64,000 nt of DNA from an uncultured Pseudomonadota bacterium (GCA_903829815.1 CAIKRR010000045.1:135226-199225); one strand, 5' to 3'; positions 24,938 to 32,999 are shown, counted from the first letter of the stretch. A program made the numbers and translations. The notes: generated from the letters alone by a model not told the origin.

Positions 24938-25815
24938 TCCTGCTCATCGACTCGGGCAATACCCGGCTCAAGTGGGGGCTTGCGGTCGCGAGCAGGCCGC
25001 TCGCCTCTGTCGAGTGGTTCGCCAATGGGGTCCTCGCCCAGGACGCGCTCGAAACCCTTGCGGCAGCCTGGCAGGGCTTGCCCCGGCCCGAGCAGGTGAT
25101 GATTGCCAATGTAGCGGGTCCTCGGGTTGCGCGGTCCATCGAGACGGCCTTGAGCACGATCGATCCCCTGCTCGGTGCACGCCGTGTCTGGTTTGCGCCA
25201 GGCGAGAAGCGGGCGGGCTTGCGCAATGGCTATGCCGACCCGCGTCAATTGGGCACCGATCGCTGGGCTGCTGCCATTGGGGCATGGCATCGCCTGGGCT
25301 CGAGCGCCCTGGTCGTGAGTGCAGGTACCGCTACCACGATCGACGCCATCGGCCCTGATACGACGGGTCAGGCAGGTGGGCTACCGGGCGGTGAGTGCGG
25401 GGGGCAAGGGGGTGGTCAAGGGGGTGGTCAAGGGTGCGATGAAGGGGGCGATGAAGGGGGCGATGAAGGGGGCGATCAGGGCGGTGTCTTCAGGGGCGGG
25501 ATGATTGTGCCCGGCCTTGCCATGATGCGGCGCGCTCTGGGAGAGGGCACGGCCGGGCTGGGGCTGCAGTCCGGGGCTTTCGCCCCTTGGCCGCGCAGCA
25601 CCGCCGATGCGATCGAAACCGGCTGCCTCAATGCCCAGGTGGGGGCCATCGAGCGAGCGCGCCTCCAGCTCGGCTCGGCCACACCCGTGGTACTGACCGG
25701 TGGCGCCGCCGCCGCGCTGGTCGCATTCATCGCACCGCCGCTGATCGTGGCGCCCCTGCTCGTGTTGGAAGGCTTGCTCGTGGCCGCCTCCGATCGATCT
25801 GGCCAAGCGGCCTGA
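24934..25815 (+). CDS. coaX: Type III pantothenate kinase with Gly-rich repeat insertion
   Basis: The 293-residue protein is a CoaX-type kinase that phosphorylates pantothenate in the first step of CoA synthesis. MILLIDSGNTRLKWGL is the phosphate-1 loop with the catalytic Asp, ADPRQLGTDRWAAAIGAWH holds the conserved GxDRW block, SAGTATTIDAI is the second Asp loop, and FRGGMIVPGLAMM is the pantothenate-side block. Between the last two, residues about 146-184, lies an insertion made of repeated GGQG and GGDE units that ordinary family members lack; they have only a short loop there. The reading frame stays open, so the insertion is probably tolerated at a surface loop. It starts at GTG, overlapping birA. 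Confidence 0.9.
   Translation: MILLIDSGNTRLKWGLAVASRPLASVEWFANGVLAQDALETLAAAWQGLPRPEQVMIANVAGPRVARSIETALSTIDPLLGARRVWFAPGEKRAGLRNGYADPRQLGTDRWAAAIGAWHRLGSSALVVSAGTATTIDAIGPDTTGQAGGLPGGECGGQGGGQGGGQGCDEGGDEGGDEGGDQGGVFRGGMIVPGLAMMRRALGEGTAGLGLQSGAFAPWPRSTADAIETGCLNAQVGAIERARLQLGSATPVVLTGGAAAALVAFIAPPLIVAPLLVLEGLLVAASDRSGQAA
25399..25491 (+). repeat. 12-bp in-frame tandem repeats inside coaX
   Basis: Two related 12-base units follow each other, GGTGGTCAAGGG and then GGCGATGAAGGG (about three copies each, some imperfect), ending in a GGCGATCAGGGC variant. Because the unit is a multiple of three, copy-number change would add or remove four residues (GGQG or GGDE) without a frameshift. Confidence 0.88.
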
Positions 25816-25866
25816 GCCGGGTTGGGGCGGCGTGTGTCAGGTCGACCCTGCCTGCTCCGCCGCTCC

Positions 25867-26358
25867 TCAGCCGCGGATGCGTCCGAGGAGCGCAGTTGTC
25901 GAGCGTTCATGCTCGAAGGCGATCGCGTGTACCGAGCCGCCCCAGCCCATGACCTGCGCAGCACCGACGATCTTCTCCGGGCTCCAGTCGCCGCCTTTCA
26001 CCAGAATCTGCGGCCGACATTGGAGAATCCGCTCGATCGGGGTGTCCTCTTCAAACCAGGTCACCAGATCGACGCAGCCCAGCGAGGCCATCAGCGCGGC
26101 ACGGTCCTCGAGCGTGTTGATCGGGCGGTCGGCACCCTTGCCCAGCCGGCGCACTGAAGCATCGCTGTTCAGCGCCACGACCAGGCTTGCCCCCAGCGCA
26201 CGAGCGCGCGCCAGATAGGTCACATGGCCGCGATGCAGGATATCGAATACCCCGTTGGTAAATACCAGCGGGTGCGGCAGCAACGCAGCCCGAGCAGCCA
26301 GAGCGTGCGGCGGACAGAGTCGTGATTCGAAATCGGGCGGCAGCAGTTTCACGGGCAC
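25867..26358 (-). CDS. hldE: D-glycero-beta-D-manno-heptose 1-phosphate adenylyltransferase (HldE C-domain type)
   Basis: The protein has about 163 residues from GTG 26358, with GAGG eight bases upstream; a longer frame overlaps the next gene. It is the nucleotidyltransferase half of HldE (RfaE2) as a stand-alone protein. FTNGVFDILHRGHVTYLARA has the HxGH nucleotide-binding motif, followed by VALNSDASVRRLGKG, PINTLEDRAALMASL and ILVKGGDW. It makes ADP-heptose for the LPS inner core from heptose 1-phosphate and ATP. The kinase half is not in this window. The heptosyltransferase waaF is found at 36644-37729. Confidence 0.92.
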   Translation of the reverse strand: MPVKLLPPDFESRLCPPHALAARAALLPHPLVFTNGVFDILHRGHVTYLARARALGASLVVALNSDASVRRLGKGADRPINTLEDRAALMASLGCVDLVTWFEEDTPIERILQCRPQILVKGGDWSPEKIVGAAQVMGWGGSVHAIAFEHERSTTALLGRIRG

Positions 26359-26362
26359 GATT

Positions 26363-27289
26363 CTAGCCTCGTGCCTCGGCTTTGCGCAGCGTGCGCCAGG
26401 TTTCGAGTGCGGCACCGACTTCGTCAAGCCGGCCAAGCACGCTCACTCCCTCGATCGGTCGCCGGGTGAGCGCCGGGTTGCCCCCGCCGGCCCATATGCT
26501 TACCCGGGCAGGCAGCCGGGCGCGCAGTTCGGTGAGGCCCTCGACCAGATGGTTTGAGGAGAAGGCCGCGCTGAAGGACAGGGCGACGATGTCCACTTCG
26601 TGACCCTGCGCAGCCCCGACGATGTCGTCAAGGGGGGTCTGGGTGCCCAGCGAGATGCAGGCCGCGCCGTTGCCGCCCAGCAGTGCCTGCACCATGAGGA
26701 TGCCCAGCGCGTGCTGCTCATTGGGGAACGTGGTGAGCAGCACGCGCGGCGAGCGATCGGTGGCCGGAATCCCGCTGATTGCCCCGCGCAGGAGCGACTG
26801 GGTGGCTTCAGTATAGAGGTGCTCTTCATAGACCTCGATGTACCCGCGCATCCAGGCAACACCGACGTGATAGTTCAGCGGTGCAATGGTGTCGAGAATG
26901 AAGCGCTCGAGGCCCTCGCGAACGAGGATCTGGGCAAGTACCGCATGCAGTTCGCTGGCCCGATGCGATTTCACCAGGTCGATCAGGACGCGAAGCGCGG
27001 GCGGGGTCTCGGCTTCTCCGAGAGTGTCGGCCAGTTTGCGAAGGTCGCCGCTAGGGAGATCGACGATCTTCCCGGGCCGGTAACCGCGATCGATCAGACG
27101 CTTGAGCAGACGCAGTTTTTCGACATCGGCCTCGCTGTACATGCGCTCGCCGTGCTCGTCGCGGATCGGGCGAGGAAAGCCATAACGTCGTTCCCATACG
27201 CGCAGTGTGTCCTTGGACAGGCCCGCATTGCGTTCGACCGCACCGATGTTGTACCCGCTCGTGGCAAGGCTCTTTTCGGAAACTGTCAT
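26363..27289 (-). CDS. MerR-family regulator with cobalamin-binding domain, CarH/LitR-like
   Basis: This 308-residue protein has an N-terminal MerR helix-turn-helix (YNIGAVERNAGLSKDTLRVW, residues 13-32, then ERRYGFPRP). It is followed by a four-helix B12-binding domain and a C-terminal Rossmann B12-binding domain. The residues that hold adenosylcobalamin in CarH appear at the right spacing: Trp146, Glu156-His157 (W-x9-EH), and E191-x-H193-x-x-G, where the His is the lower axial cobalt ligand. CarH-type proteins bind DNA as AdoCbl tetramers in the dark and are released by light. The start 27289 has AGGAG six bases upstream. The gene is divergent from folE2 and its operon, its likely target. 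A DNA-photolyase gene often found beside such regulators is not in this window. Confidence 0.88.
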   Translation of the reverse strand: MTVSEKSLATSGYNIGAVERNAGLSKDTLRVWERRYGFPRPIRDEHGERMYSEADVEKLRLLKRLIDRGYRPGKIVDLPSGDLRKLADTLGEAETPPALRVLIDLVKSHRASELHAVLAQILVREGLERFILDTIAPLNYHVGVAWMRGYIEVYEEHLYTEATQSLLRGAISGIPATDRSPRVLLTTFPNEQHALGILMVQALLGGNGAACISLGTQTPLDDIVGAAQGHEVDIVALSFSAAFSSNHLVEGLTELRARLPARVSIWAGGGNPALTRRPIEGVSVLGRLDEVGAALETWRTLRKAEARG

Positions 27290-27354
27290 GGACATCTCCT
27301 GCGGAAAGAAGGGCTGCTTGATGAATATGCTGCAAATCCGGCGTTGCAGCCTTT

Positions 27355-27371
27355 GTTTGTCCAGGACAAAC
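27355..27371. promoter_or_regulatory. Perfect 17-bp inverted repeat, candidate operator between litR/carH-like gene and folE2
   Basis: GTTTGTCC-A-GGACAAAC is a perfect palindrome with a one-base centre. It lies in the 287-base gap between the divergent genes, 66 bases upstream of the regulator start. A second small palindrome, TGTACA (27383-27388), and a possible -10 element TACACT (27385-27390) for folE2 follow within 20 bases. This is the position expected for a MerR/CarH operator that overlaps a promoter, but the exact CarH consensus was not matched. Confidence 0.55.
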
Positions 27372-27576
27372 GATAACACTGTTGTACACTAAGTTTCGCG
27401 TTTGTGCGCGGCAGCACGGTCGGAATCGGCCGACGGCCCGCTCAGCACCACTCGGGGTCCGCCAATTGCAGTCCGGCAGACAGATCGTCAAGCAACAAAC
27501 GCGCCCGGTTGCTCGCGGGCCGCAGTCCACGGCGCTCGACCTTGTCGATGGGCCCCTTTGGAGAGGAGATCGTCCT

Positions 27577-28431
27577 ATGAATGCACCCGATCGTGGCTTG
27601 TTGCCTGACGTTCAGGCTTTTGCTGATACCCGTGCCATCGCCATTGATCGCGTCGGCGTGAAATCGGTGCGGCATCCCGTGCGGGTGCTGCTGCAGGATG
27701 GATCCGTCCTCGCGACCGTGGCGGTGGTCGGCATGTACGTCCACCTGGACGCGGCGGTGAAGGGAACGCACATGTCGCGTTTTCTGGACGTGCTGCAGTC
27801 CCACGACGAAGCGCTGTCACTGGACTCGCTGCGCGCGCTCTATCGCCACATGCTCGGACGGCTGGAGGCCATCGGTGGCCATCTGGAATTGAGCTTTCCG
27901 CTCTTTCTGCGCAAGGCCGCGCCGGTATCGGGCGTAGAAAGCCTGATGGACTACGACGTGACCTACCGCATTGCAAGCGTGCCGGGCGCCGAACCGGAAA
28001 CCACGGTGCGCATCCTTGCGCCAGTCACCAGCCTGTGTCCGTGCTCGCGCGAAATATCCGCCTATGGCGCGCACAACCAGCGCTCGCACATCATTATCGA
28101 GGCCATTGCCAGTGGTACCCTCGCGGCCGAAGATCTGATTCGAATCGCCGAGGAGCAGGCTTCGTGTCAGTTGTGGGGCTTGCTCAAGCGTCCAGACGAG
28201 AAGTATGTGACCGAATTTGCCTACGATCATCCGAAGTTTGTCGAGGATCTGGTCCGCGACGTGGCCACCGCGCTGGAGCATGACGAGCGCGTTCTTGCCT
28301 ACAGTCTGTCGTCGGAGAACTTCGAGTCGATTCACAACCATTCGGCCTACGCCGAAATTGTTCGTGACAAGCGCAAGAGCGGTGCCGCTGCATCGCTGCC
28401 TGCTGCGCAGGTGTCCCCCCTGATCCGATGA
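27577..28431 (+). CDS. folE2: GTP cyclohydrolase I type B (FolE2)
   Basis: The 284-residue protein starts at ATG 27577 with GGAGAGGAG ten bases upstream; the open frame extends further up but lacks similarity. It has the GCYH-IB signature APVTSLCPCSREISAYGAHN, with Cys154 as the expected metal ligand, and the N-terminal block VGVKSVRHPV. FolE2 converts GTP to 7,8-dihydroneopterin triphosphate for folate and pterin cofactors and, unlike FolE, uses Mn2+ or other metals besides Zn2+. It is first of four genes joined by 4-base overlaps. A folE gene is a known light-induced target of LitR in Pseudomonas, as I recall; pterins are also photolyase antenna cofactors. Confidence 0.93.
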   Translation: MNAPDRGLLPDVQAFADTRAIAIDRVGVKSVRHPVRVLLQDGSVLATVAVVGMYVHLDAAVKGTHMSRFLDVLQSHDEALSLDSLRALYRHMLGRLEAIGGHLELSFPLFLRKAAPVSGVESLMDYDVTYRIASVPGAEPETTVRILAPVTSLCPCSREISAYGAHNQRSHIIIEAIASGTLAAEDLIRIAEEQASCQLWGLLKRPDEKYVTEFAYDHPKFVEDLVRDVATALEHDERVLAYSLSSENFESIHNHSAYAEIVRDKRKSGAAASLPAAQVSPLIR

Positions 28432-29774
28432 AGATTGCCGTCGTCGGCTCCGGCATTTCCGGACTGGCGGCAGCCTGGCTGCTCTCCACGCGCCATGCGG
28501 TGACCTTGTTCGAGGCGGGGTCTGCGCCCGGTGGACACACCCACACGGTCGATGTCGAGGTGGAGGGCACACCGATTGCGGTTGATACCGGGTTTCTGGT
28601 GTTCAACCGGGTGACCTATCCGAATCTGGTCGCGCTCTTCGAGACACTCGAGGTGCCGGTGGTTGCCAGCGACATGTCCTTGAGCGTGAGCCTGAGCGAA
28701 GAAGATATCGAATGGTGTGGCAGCACGCTCGCCAGTCTCTTCGTGCAACCGCGCAATCTCGTGCGCCCGCGCTTCCTGGGCATGTTGCGTGATGTACTGC
28801 GATTCAATCGCCTCGCTCGTCGCGCCGCGCAGACGGCGGCCGCCCAGCCCCTGGCCACCCGGCGCGGCAGTGGCGCTCTGCCCGCTGCCGATCACGACCT
28901 CACCCTGGGCGATCTTTTGCGCCGCGAGGGTTTTGGTCGAGCCTTTCGCGACTGGTATCTGCTGCCGATGGCAGGGGCGATCTGGTCCTGTCCGACGGCG
29001 ACGATGCTCGACTACCCGTGGCTGCCGTTCGCCCGCTTCTGCGCCAATCATGGCCTGCTGCAGATCACCGATCGACCCCAGTGGTACACCGTGGCCGGCG
29101 GCGCCCGGGGCTATGTCGAGCGCATCCTCGCGCGCCTGGCCGATGTGCGCTGCAACAGCGCCGTGCGACAGGTGCAGCCACTGCCATCGATCGCCAGCGG
29201 TGAGCCCGCTTGCGTCGAAGTGCGTACCGATCAATCGGTCGAGCGTTTTGATCAGGTGGTTCTGGCCTGTCATTCCGATCAGGCCCTCGCGCTGCTCCCG
29301 CAGCCCGGGGAGGGCGTGCGCGAGGTCCTGTCGGCGTTCGGCTGGCAAGCCAATGAGGTGGTGCTGCACACCGACACCGCCTTGCTGCCGCGTCGGCAAG
29401 GGGCCTGGGCTGCCTGGAACTATCTTGCCGGCCGCTCGGGCGCAAATGGCGTGCCGGTGGGGGTCAGTTACCTCATCAACCGCTTGCAGCCCTTGCCGGT
29501 GCGCACACCCGTGGTGGTCACCCTGAACCCGCCGCGTGCGCCCGATCGGTCGCGCGTCCTGCGACAACTCACCTGGCATCATCCGGTATTCGGTCCGTCG
29601 TCGGTGGCCGCGCAGAAGGCGCTGCCGGCGCTGCAGGGGCGCAACGGCCTCTGGTTTGCGGGGGCCTGGACCGGACATGGTTTTCATGAAGATGGCTTGC
29701 GCTCGGCGCTGGCCGTCGCCAACGGACTGGGGGTGAGGGCGCCCTGGCAAACGACCGCCCCGTCCATCCGGTGA
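28428..29774 (+). CDS. FAD-dependent NAD(P)/FAD-binding protein, amine-oxidase-like (COG2907 type)
   Basis: The 448-residue protein overlaps folE2 by ATGA. It begins with the dinucleotide-binding motif KIAVVGSGISGLAAAWLLST, then TLFEAGSAPGGHTHTVDVEV as in protoporphyrinogen-oxidase/amine-oxidase-like flavoproteins. GTPIAVDTGFLVFN, AGAIWSCPTATMLDYP and the C-terminal NGLWFAGAWTGHGFHEDGL are the family blocks that hold FAD. Such proteins are often encoded with DUF1365 and CFA-synthase-like proteins in light- or singlet-oxygen-controlled sets, as here. A role in oxidising or desaturating a lipid acyl chain is a reasonable guess; the substrate is not established. Confidence 0.88.
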   Translation: MKIAVVGSGISGLAAAWLLSTRHAVTLFEAGSAPGGHTHTVDVEVEGTPIAVDTGFLVFNRVTYPNLVALFETLEVPVVASDMSLSVSLSEEDIEWCGSTLASLFVQPRNLVRPRFLGMLRDVLRFNRLARRAAQTAAAQPLATRRGSGALPAADHDLTLGDLLRREGFGRAFRDWYLLPMAGAIWSCPTATMLDYPWLPFARFCANHGLLQITDRPQWYTVAGGARGYVERILARLADVRCNSAVRQVQPLPSIASGEPACVEVRTDQSVERFDQVVLACHSDQALALLPQPGEGVREVLSAFGWQANEVVLHTDTALLPRRQGAWAAWNYLAGRSGANGVPVGVSYLINRLQPLPVRTPVVVTLNPPRAPDRSRVLRQLTWHHPVFGPSSVAAQKALPALQGRNGLWFAGAWTGHGFHEDGLRSALAVANGLGVRAPWQTTAPSIR

Positions 29775-30580
29775 GCGCACAGAACGCATCTGAGCTGCAT
29801 TCAGAAGCACTGGCCCCCACGCCGATGCTGATGCAGGGTCGGGTGATGCATCATCGACTGCGCCCCCGCGAGCATCGGTTTGTCTATCCGATGTGCTATC
29901 TGCTGCTCCCCGCAAACAACCTTGCGGCCCTCTCTGGCGGTGTGTTCTCGGTAGGTCGGCCCAATCTGTTCAGCCTGCGACTTGCCGACTATGGCGCGCG
30001 CGATGGCAGTGATCCGCTGCTCTGGGTGCGTGCACGCCTGGCCGAAGCCGGTCTGGAGCGAGCCGATGGCGCGGTCACCCTGCAAACGCTGCCGCGGGTG
30101 CTGGGCTACGCGTTCAACCCGGTGAGCTTCTGGTTCTGTCACGACCGCGCAGGTGCTCTCCAGGCGGTCGTCGTCGAAGTGAACAATACCTTTGGCGAGT
30201 GGCATGCCTATGTGCTCGGGCATCGCGAGGCGCGGCCCATTGGTGATGGCGAGACGATCGATGCGACCAAGTCGCTGCATGTCTCGCCGTTCAATCAGGT
30301 CGAGGGTGGGTACCGCTTCCGTTTCCATCTTGCCCCGGGCGAGACGCGCGTTGCAATCGACTACGCCGATGCGCAAGGCGATCTGCTGCATACCAGCATC
30401 ACCGGACGCACGCTGGGTTGGGGCAACGGTAAACTGCTCGCCGCCCTCGTGCGCTCGCCGGCAATGGCTGTCGCGGTCATTGTCAGAATCCACTTTCAGG
30501 CTCTCGTGCTGTGGTTGCGTGGTGTGGGCATCCATCGCAAACCGCCGCCCCCTGCCAAACCGGTTACCCGCTCGTCATGA
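29771..30580 (+). CDS. DUF1365 family protein
   Basis: The 269-residue protein starts at GTG 29771, overlapping the FAD gene (GTGA). The DUF1365 blocks are clear: GRVMHHRLRPREHRFVYPMC near residue 19, a central LPRVLGYAFNPVSFWFCHD, then EVNNTFGEWHAYVL and KSLHVSPFNQVEGGYRFRF. The biochemical role of DUF1365 is unknown. It is regularly found between a COG2907 FAD protein and a cyclopropane-fatty-acid synthase homologue, which suggests a lipid modification. The C-terminus has a hydrophobic helix (AMAVAVIVRIHFQALVLWLR) that could anchor it to the membrane. Confidence 0.9.
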   Translation: MSAQNASELHSEALAPTPMLMQGRVMHHRLRPREHRFVYPMCYLLLPANNLAALSGGVFSVGRPNLFSLRLADYGARDGSDPLLWVRARLAEAGLERADGAVTLQTLPRVLGYAFNPVSFWFCHDRAGALQAVVVEVNNTFGEWHAYVLGHREARPIGDGETIDATKSLHVSPFNQVEGGYRFRFHLAPGETRVAIDYADAQGDLLHTSITGRTLGWGNGKLLAALVRSPAMAVAVIVRIHFQALVLWLRGVGIHRKPPPPAKPVTRSS

Positions 30581-31833
30581 ACTCCGTTCCCGAAGATCGC
30601 TCTGCCGCAAGCTCTGGCCATTCCCTGCGCGAACGCCGGCCCTGGGCAGCCCGTGTCGTGCTCGCCCTGCTCGGGCGGCTCGAGGGTGGGCGCCTCACCG
30701 TTCATCTGCCCGATGGGTCGCGTTGCACCTGCGGTAGCGGGCCCCTCGAAGCGCACCTCACGGTGCGTCAGTGGCGTGTGTTCAGTGCCGTGCTTCGCTC
30801 AGGCGATGTCGGCCTGGGGCGCACTTACATCGATGGCGACTGGGACTCCGAGGATATCGCCGGCCTGCTGGTGTTGCTGGCGCGCGGGCGTGACGCCATC
30901 GACCGACTGGTCTACGGCGGGCGCATGGGCGGACTGCTCCTGCGTATTCGCCATCTGCTCAATGCCAACACCCGTCGGGGTGCCCGGCGCAACATCCTCG
31001 CCCATTACGATCTGGGCAACGCCTTCTATCGTCTGTGGCTTGATCCGTCGATGACTTATTCGTCGGCGTTCTTCCAGGGGGATCGGACGCAATCCCTGGA
31101 ATCGGCACAGCGTGCCAAAGTGGGACGCGCACTCGATGAACTGGGCGTCGGGTCAGGCCAGCGCGTGCTCGAAATCGGCTGTGGCTGGGGTACTCTGGCG
31201 ATCGCGGCAGCAAGTCGTGGCGCGCAGGTTACCGGCATATCGCTCTCGGATGCCCAGACGGCCTGGGCACGTTCGGCAGCGGCAGTGGCTGCGTGTGCTG
31301 ATCGCGTCGACTTTCAGATCCGTGACTATCGCGATGTGAGCGAACGCTTCGATCGCATCGCCTCGATCGAAATGATCGAGGCCGTTGGCGAGCGTTACTG
31401 GCCGCGCTACTTTGCCGCCATTCGGGGGGCGCTCCAGGACACGGGCAGGGCGCTGGTTCAGGCGATCACCATCGGCGATCGCTATTTCCAGGCCTATCGC
31501 CGCGGTACCGACTTCATCCAGCAGTACGTCTTTCCGGGCGGCATGCTGCCCAGCCCCTCGCGTCTGGCCGCCGAGGCAGCGTCGCAGGGCTTGCGCATCG
31601 AGCGCTCACTCAATTTTGGTGGCGACTATGCCGAGACGCTGCGACGGTGGCGCGCGACTTTCCTGAGCCAGGAGCAGGCGGTACGCGCACTGGGCTTTGA
31701 TACCGCCTTCATGAGATTGTGGGTGTTTTACCTTGCCTACTGCGAGGCTGGGTTCGACGCCGGCATCTGTGACGTTGGTCAGTTCACTCTGGTGCCTTCT
31801 GGGCCGGCGCAGTTTCAGGCGCAACCGGGATGA
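30577..31833 (+). CDS. Cyclopropane-fatty-acyl-phospholipid synthase family methyltransferase
   Basis: The 418-residue protein starts at ATG 30577 and overlaps DUF1365 by ATGA. It is an SAM-dependent lipid methyltransferase: an N-terminal domain with SGDVGLGRTYIDGDWDSED, then NILAHYDLGNAFYRLWLDPS, MTYSSAFFQGD, the SAM loop VLEIGCGWGTLAIAAASRG, SLSDAQTAWA, and IEMIEAVGERYWPRYF. In CFA synthase these blocks bind SAM and the membrane acyl chain. The context (FAD protein, DUF1365, B12 regulator) is like that of UfaM-type methylases for furan fatty acids rather than stand-alone cfa. Its last 50 bases overlap the 3' end of the convergent BON-domain gene. Confidence 0.9.
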   Translation: MNSVPEDRSAASSGHSLRERRPWAARVVLALLGRLEGGRLTVHLPDGSRCTCGSGPLEAHLTVRQWRVFSAVLRSGDVGLGRTYIDGDWDSEDIAGLLVLLARGRDAIDRLVYGGRMGGLLLRIRHLLNANTRRGARRNILAHYDLGNAFYRLWLDPSMTYSSAFFQGDRTQSLESAQRAKVGRALDELGVGSGQRVLEIGCGWGTLAIAAASRGAQVTGISLSDAQTAWARSAAAVAACADRVDFQIRDYRDVSERFDRIASIEMIEAVGERYWPRYFAAIRGALQDTGRALVQAITIGDRYFQAYRRGTDFIQQYVFPGGMLPSPSRLAAEAASQGLRIERSLNFGGDYAETLRRWRATFLSQEQAVRALGFDTAFMRLWVFYLAYCEAGFDAGICDVGQFTLVPSGPAQFQAQPG

Positions 31834-32434
31834 TCTCGAACAGGCGCACCACGCGGGAGACATCGCGAGTCGTGGAGGCAATGCGCCCGGCACTGTCGGC
31901 CTCGGCGCGTGTCACCAGGCCCATCAGGAAAACCGCGCCGCGGTCCGAGTTCACCCGCACATGGAGCGGATTGAAGACGCCATTGCCGACCATGCGGGCT
32001 TTCACCTGCGTGCTCATCAGGGCGTCGTCGGGCAGGCCTGATTCGCGCAGCGGATCGAACACCACCACTTCGTTGAAGACCTGTCGAACGCCCTCGATGC
32101 TGGCCACCGATCGGGCGGCCTGATCGCGCACTGCAGGGGTACGTGCCTGTCCGGTGAGGAGCACCTGTCGATTGAAAGACACGGTGCTGATCCGGATGTC
32201 GTTGCCCAGTTGTCCCAGCCGCCCGGCGGCCGCGAGTTCGATGCGCTGGTCGGCCAGCACGGTGTCACTGGTACGTCGGTCGTTTGCGACATAGGCAACG
32301 CCGCCCATCCCGCCGATGAAAAGCGCAGGCACGCAGGCGGACAGCAGCGTGGAGGCTGCAATGAGGGCGGTAGCGAGAAATCGTGCGGCACTCGGGGTGC
32401 AGCGCATCCGGTGGCAGGCGATCGGGATCATCAT
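31784..32434 (-). CDS. dolP: BON-domain outer-membrane lipoprotein, DolP/YraP-like
   Basis: This 216-residue protein has a lipoprotein signal, ending LIAASTLLSAC with Cys at about residue 34. The residue after the Cys is Val, so it is not marked for inner-membrane retention. Two BON domains follow: DIRISTVSFNRQVLLTGQA and QVKARMVGNGVFNPLHVRVN onward. GGVAYVANDRRTSDTVLADQ is the typical segment after the lipid anchor in DolP, an outer-membrane protein that helps membrane integrity. An internal ATG (32407) could also serve as start. The stretch up to yraN has the same orientation as the E. coli yraN-diaA-dolP set, but a HIRAN protein takes the place of DiaA. Confidence 0.87.
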   Translation of the reverse strand: MMIPIACHRMRCTPSAARFLATALIAASTLLSACVPALFIGGMGGVAYVANDRRTSDTVLADQRIELAAAGRLGQLGNDIRISTVSFNRQVLLTGQARTPAVRDQAARSVASIEGVRQVFNEVVVFDPLRESGLPDDALMSTQVKARMVGNGVFNPLHVRVNSDRGAVFLMGLVTRAEADSAGRIASTTRDVSRVVRLFEIIPVAPETAPAQKAPE

Positions 32435-32537
32435 GGATCAGGCATCCGGTAGGGAAACGAGCACCGAGTGTAGCGCGCTGGTACTGCATCTGCAGCGGCC
32501 GGTGTTGCCCGGGCGCCTTGTTGGCGCAAGCGGTGCT

Positions 32538-32999
32538 CTAGCGCAGGAGGATCTCGACATCGAAGGCGAACCGTCCGGGCCGTGTGCCCGGGTGGGGGTA
32601 GATGCGCGCGCTCAAGCGCTCGCCTCGATCGAGGGCCCAGGCCACTGCGTCGTTGTCGCGTCGCGGCAGATAGCCCAGGGCGATGTCACGCCAGTCGACC
32701 CGGATCGCGCGGGCATCGTGCGGATTGGCCGCTTCGCGCACCAGTTCGACCGCGCTGCCAGGCTCGATCGATGACCACACCGGCGGGCCGGCATGATGCC
32801 TCAGGCCCGCCACTCTGGAGCGCTGAACGATGAGCGCAGCACCGTGCCTGCCTGAAGCGGTGGGGCTGGCGATCTGCGCAACAGGAGAGGGGGCCGTTGT
32901 GACCGTGGTGGCCGCGCGGCCTGATACGACGGCGCCCGCTGTTGCGATCAAGCCCGTGCAGAAGGCTGCAATGGTTGCAGCCCTGGATCGCCCGTTCAT
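32538..32999 (-). CDS. Exported HIRAN-domain protein
   Basis: The 153-residue protein overlaps the yraN stop by ATGA, so it is translationally coupled. The N-terminus (SRAATIAAFCTGLIATAGAV) looks like a signal peptide. The region of about residues 62-150 matches a HIRAN domain: GLRHHAGPPVWSSIEPGSAV, then LVREAANPHDARAIRVDW and ALGYLPRRDNDAVAWALDRG. HIRAN domains in Rad5/HLTF helicases bind 3'-OH ends of DNA; in small bacterial proteins their role is unknown. Exported single-domain versions would have to act in the cell envelope. It sits between yraN and the dolP-like gene, where diaA is usual. Confidence 0.75.
   Translation of the reverse strand: MNGRSRAATIAAFCTGLIATAGAVVSGRAATTVTTAPSPVAQIASPTASGRHGAALIVQRSRVAGLRHHAGPPVWSSIEPGSAVELVREAANPHDARAIRVDWRDIALGYLPRRDNDAVAWALDRGERLSARIYPHPGTRPGRFAFDVEILLR

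Noticed and set aside
25399-25491. CRISPR array
   Set aside because: The repeats are 12 bases long, directly adjacent without spacers, and in frame within coaX; this is a coding microsatellite.
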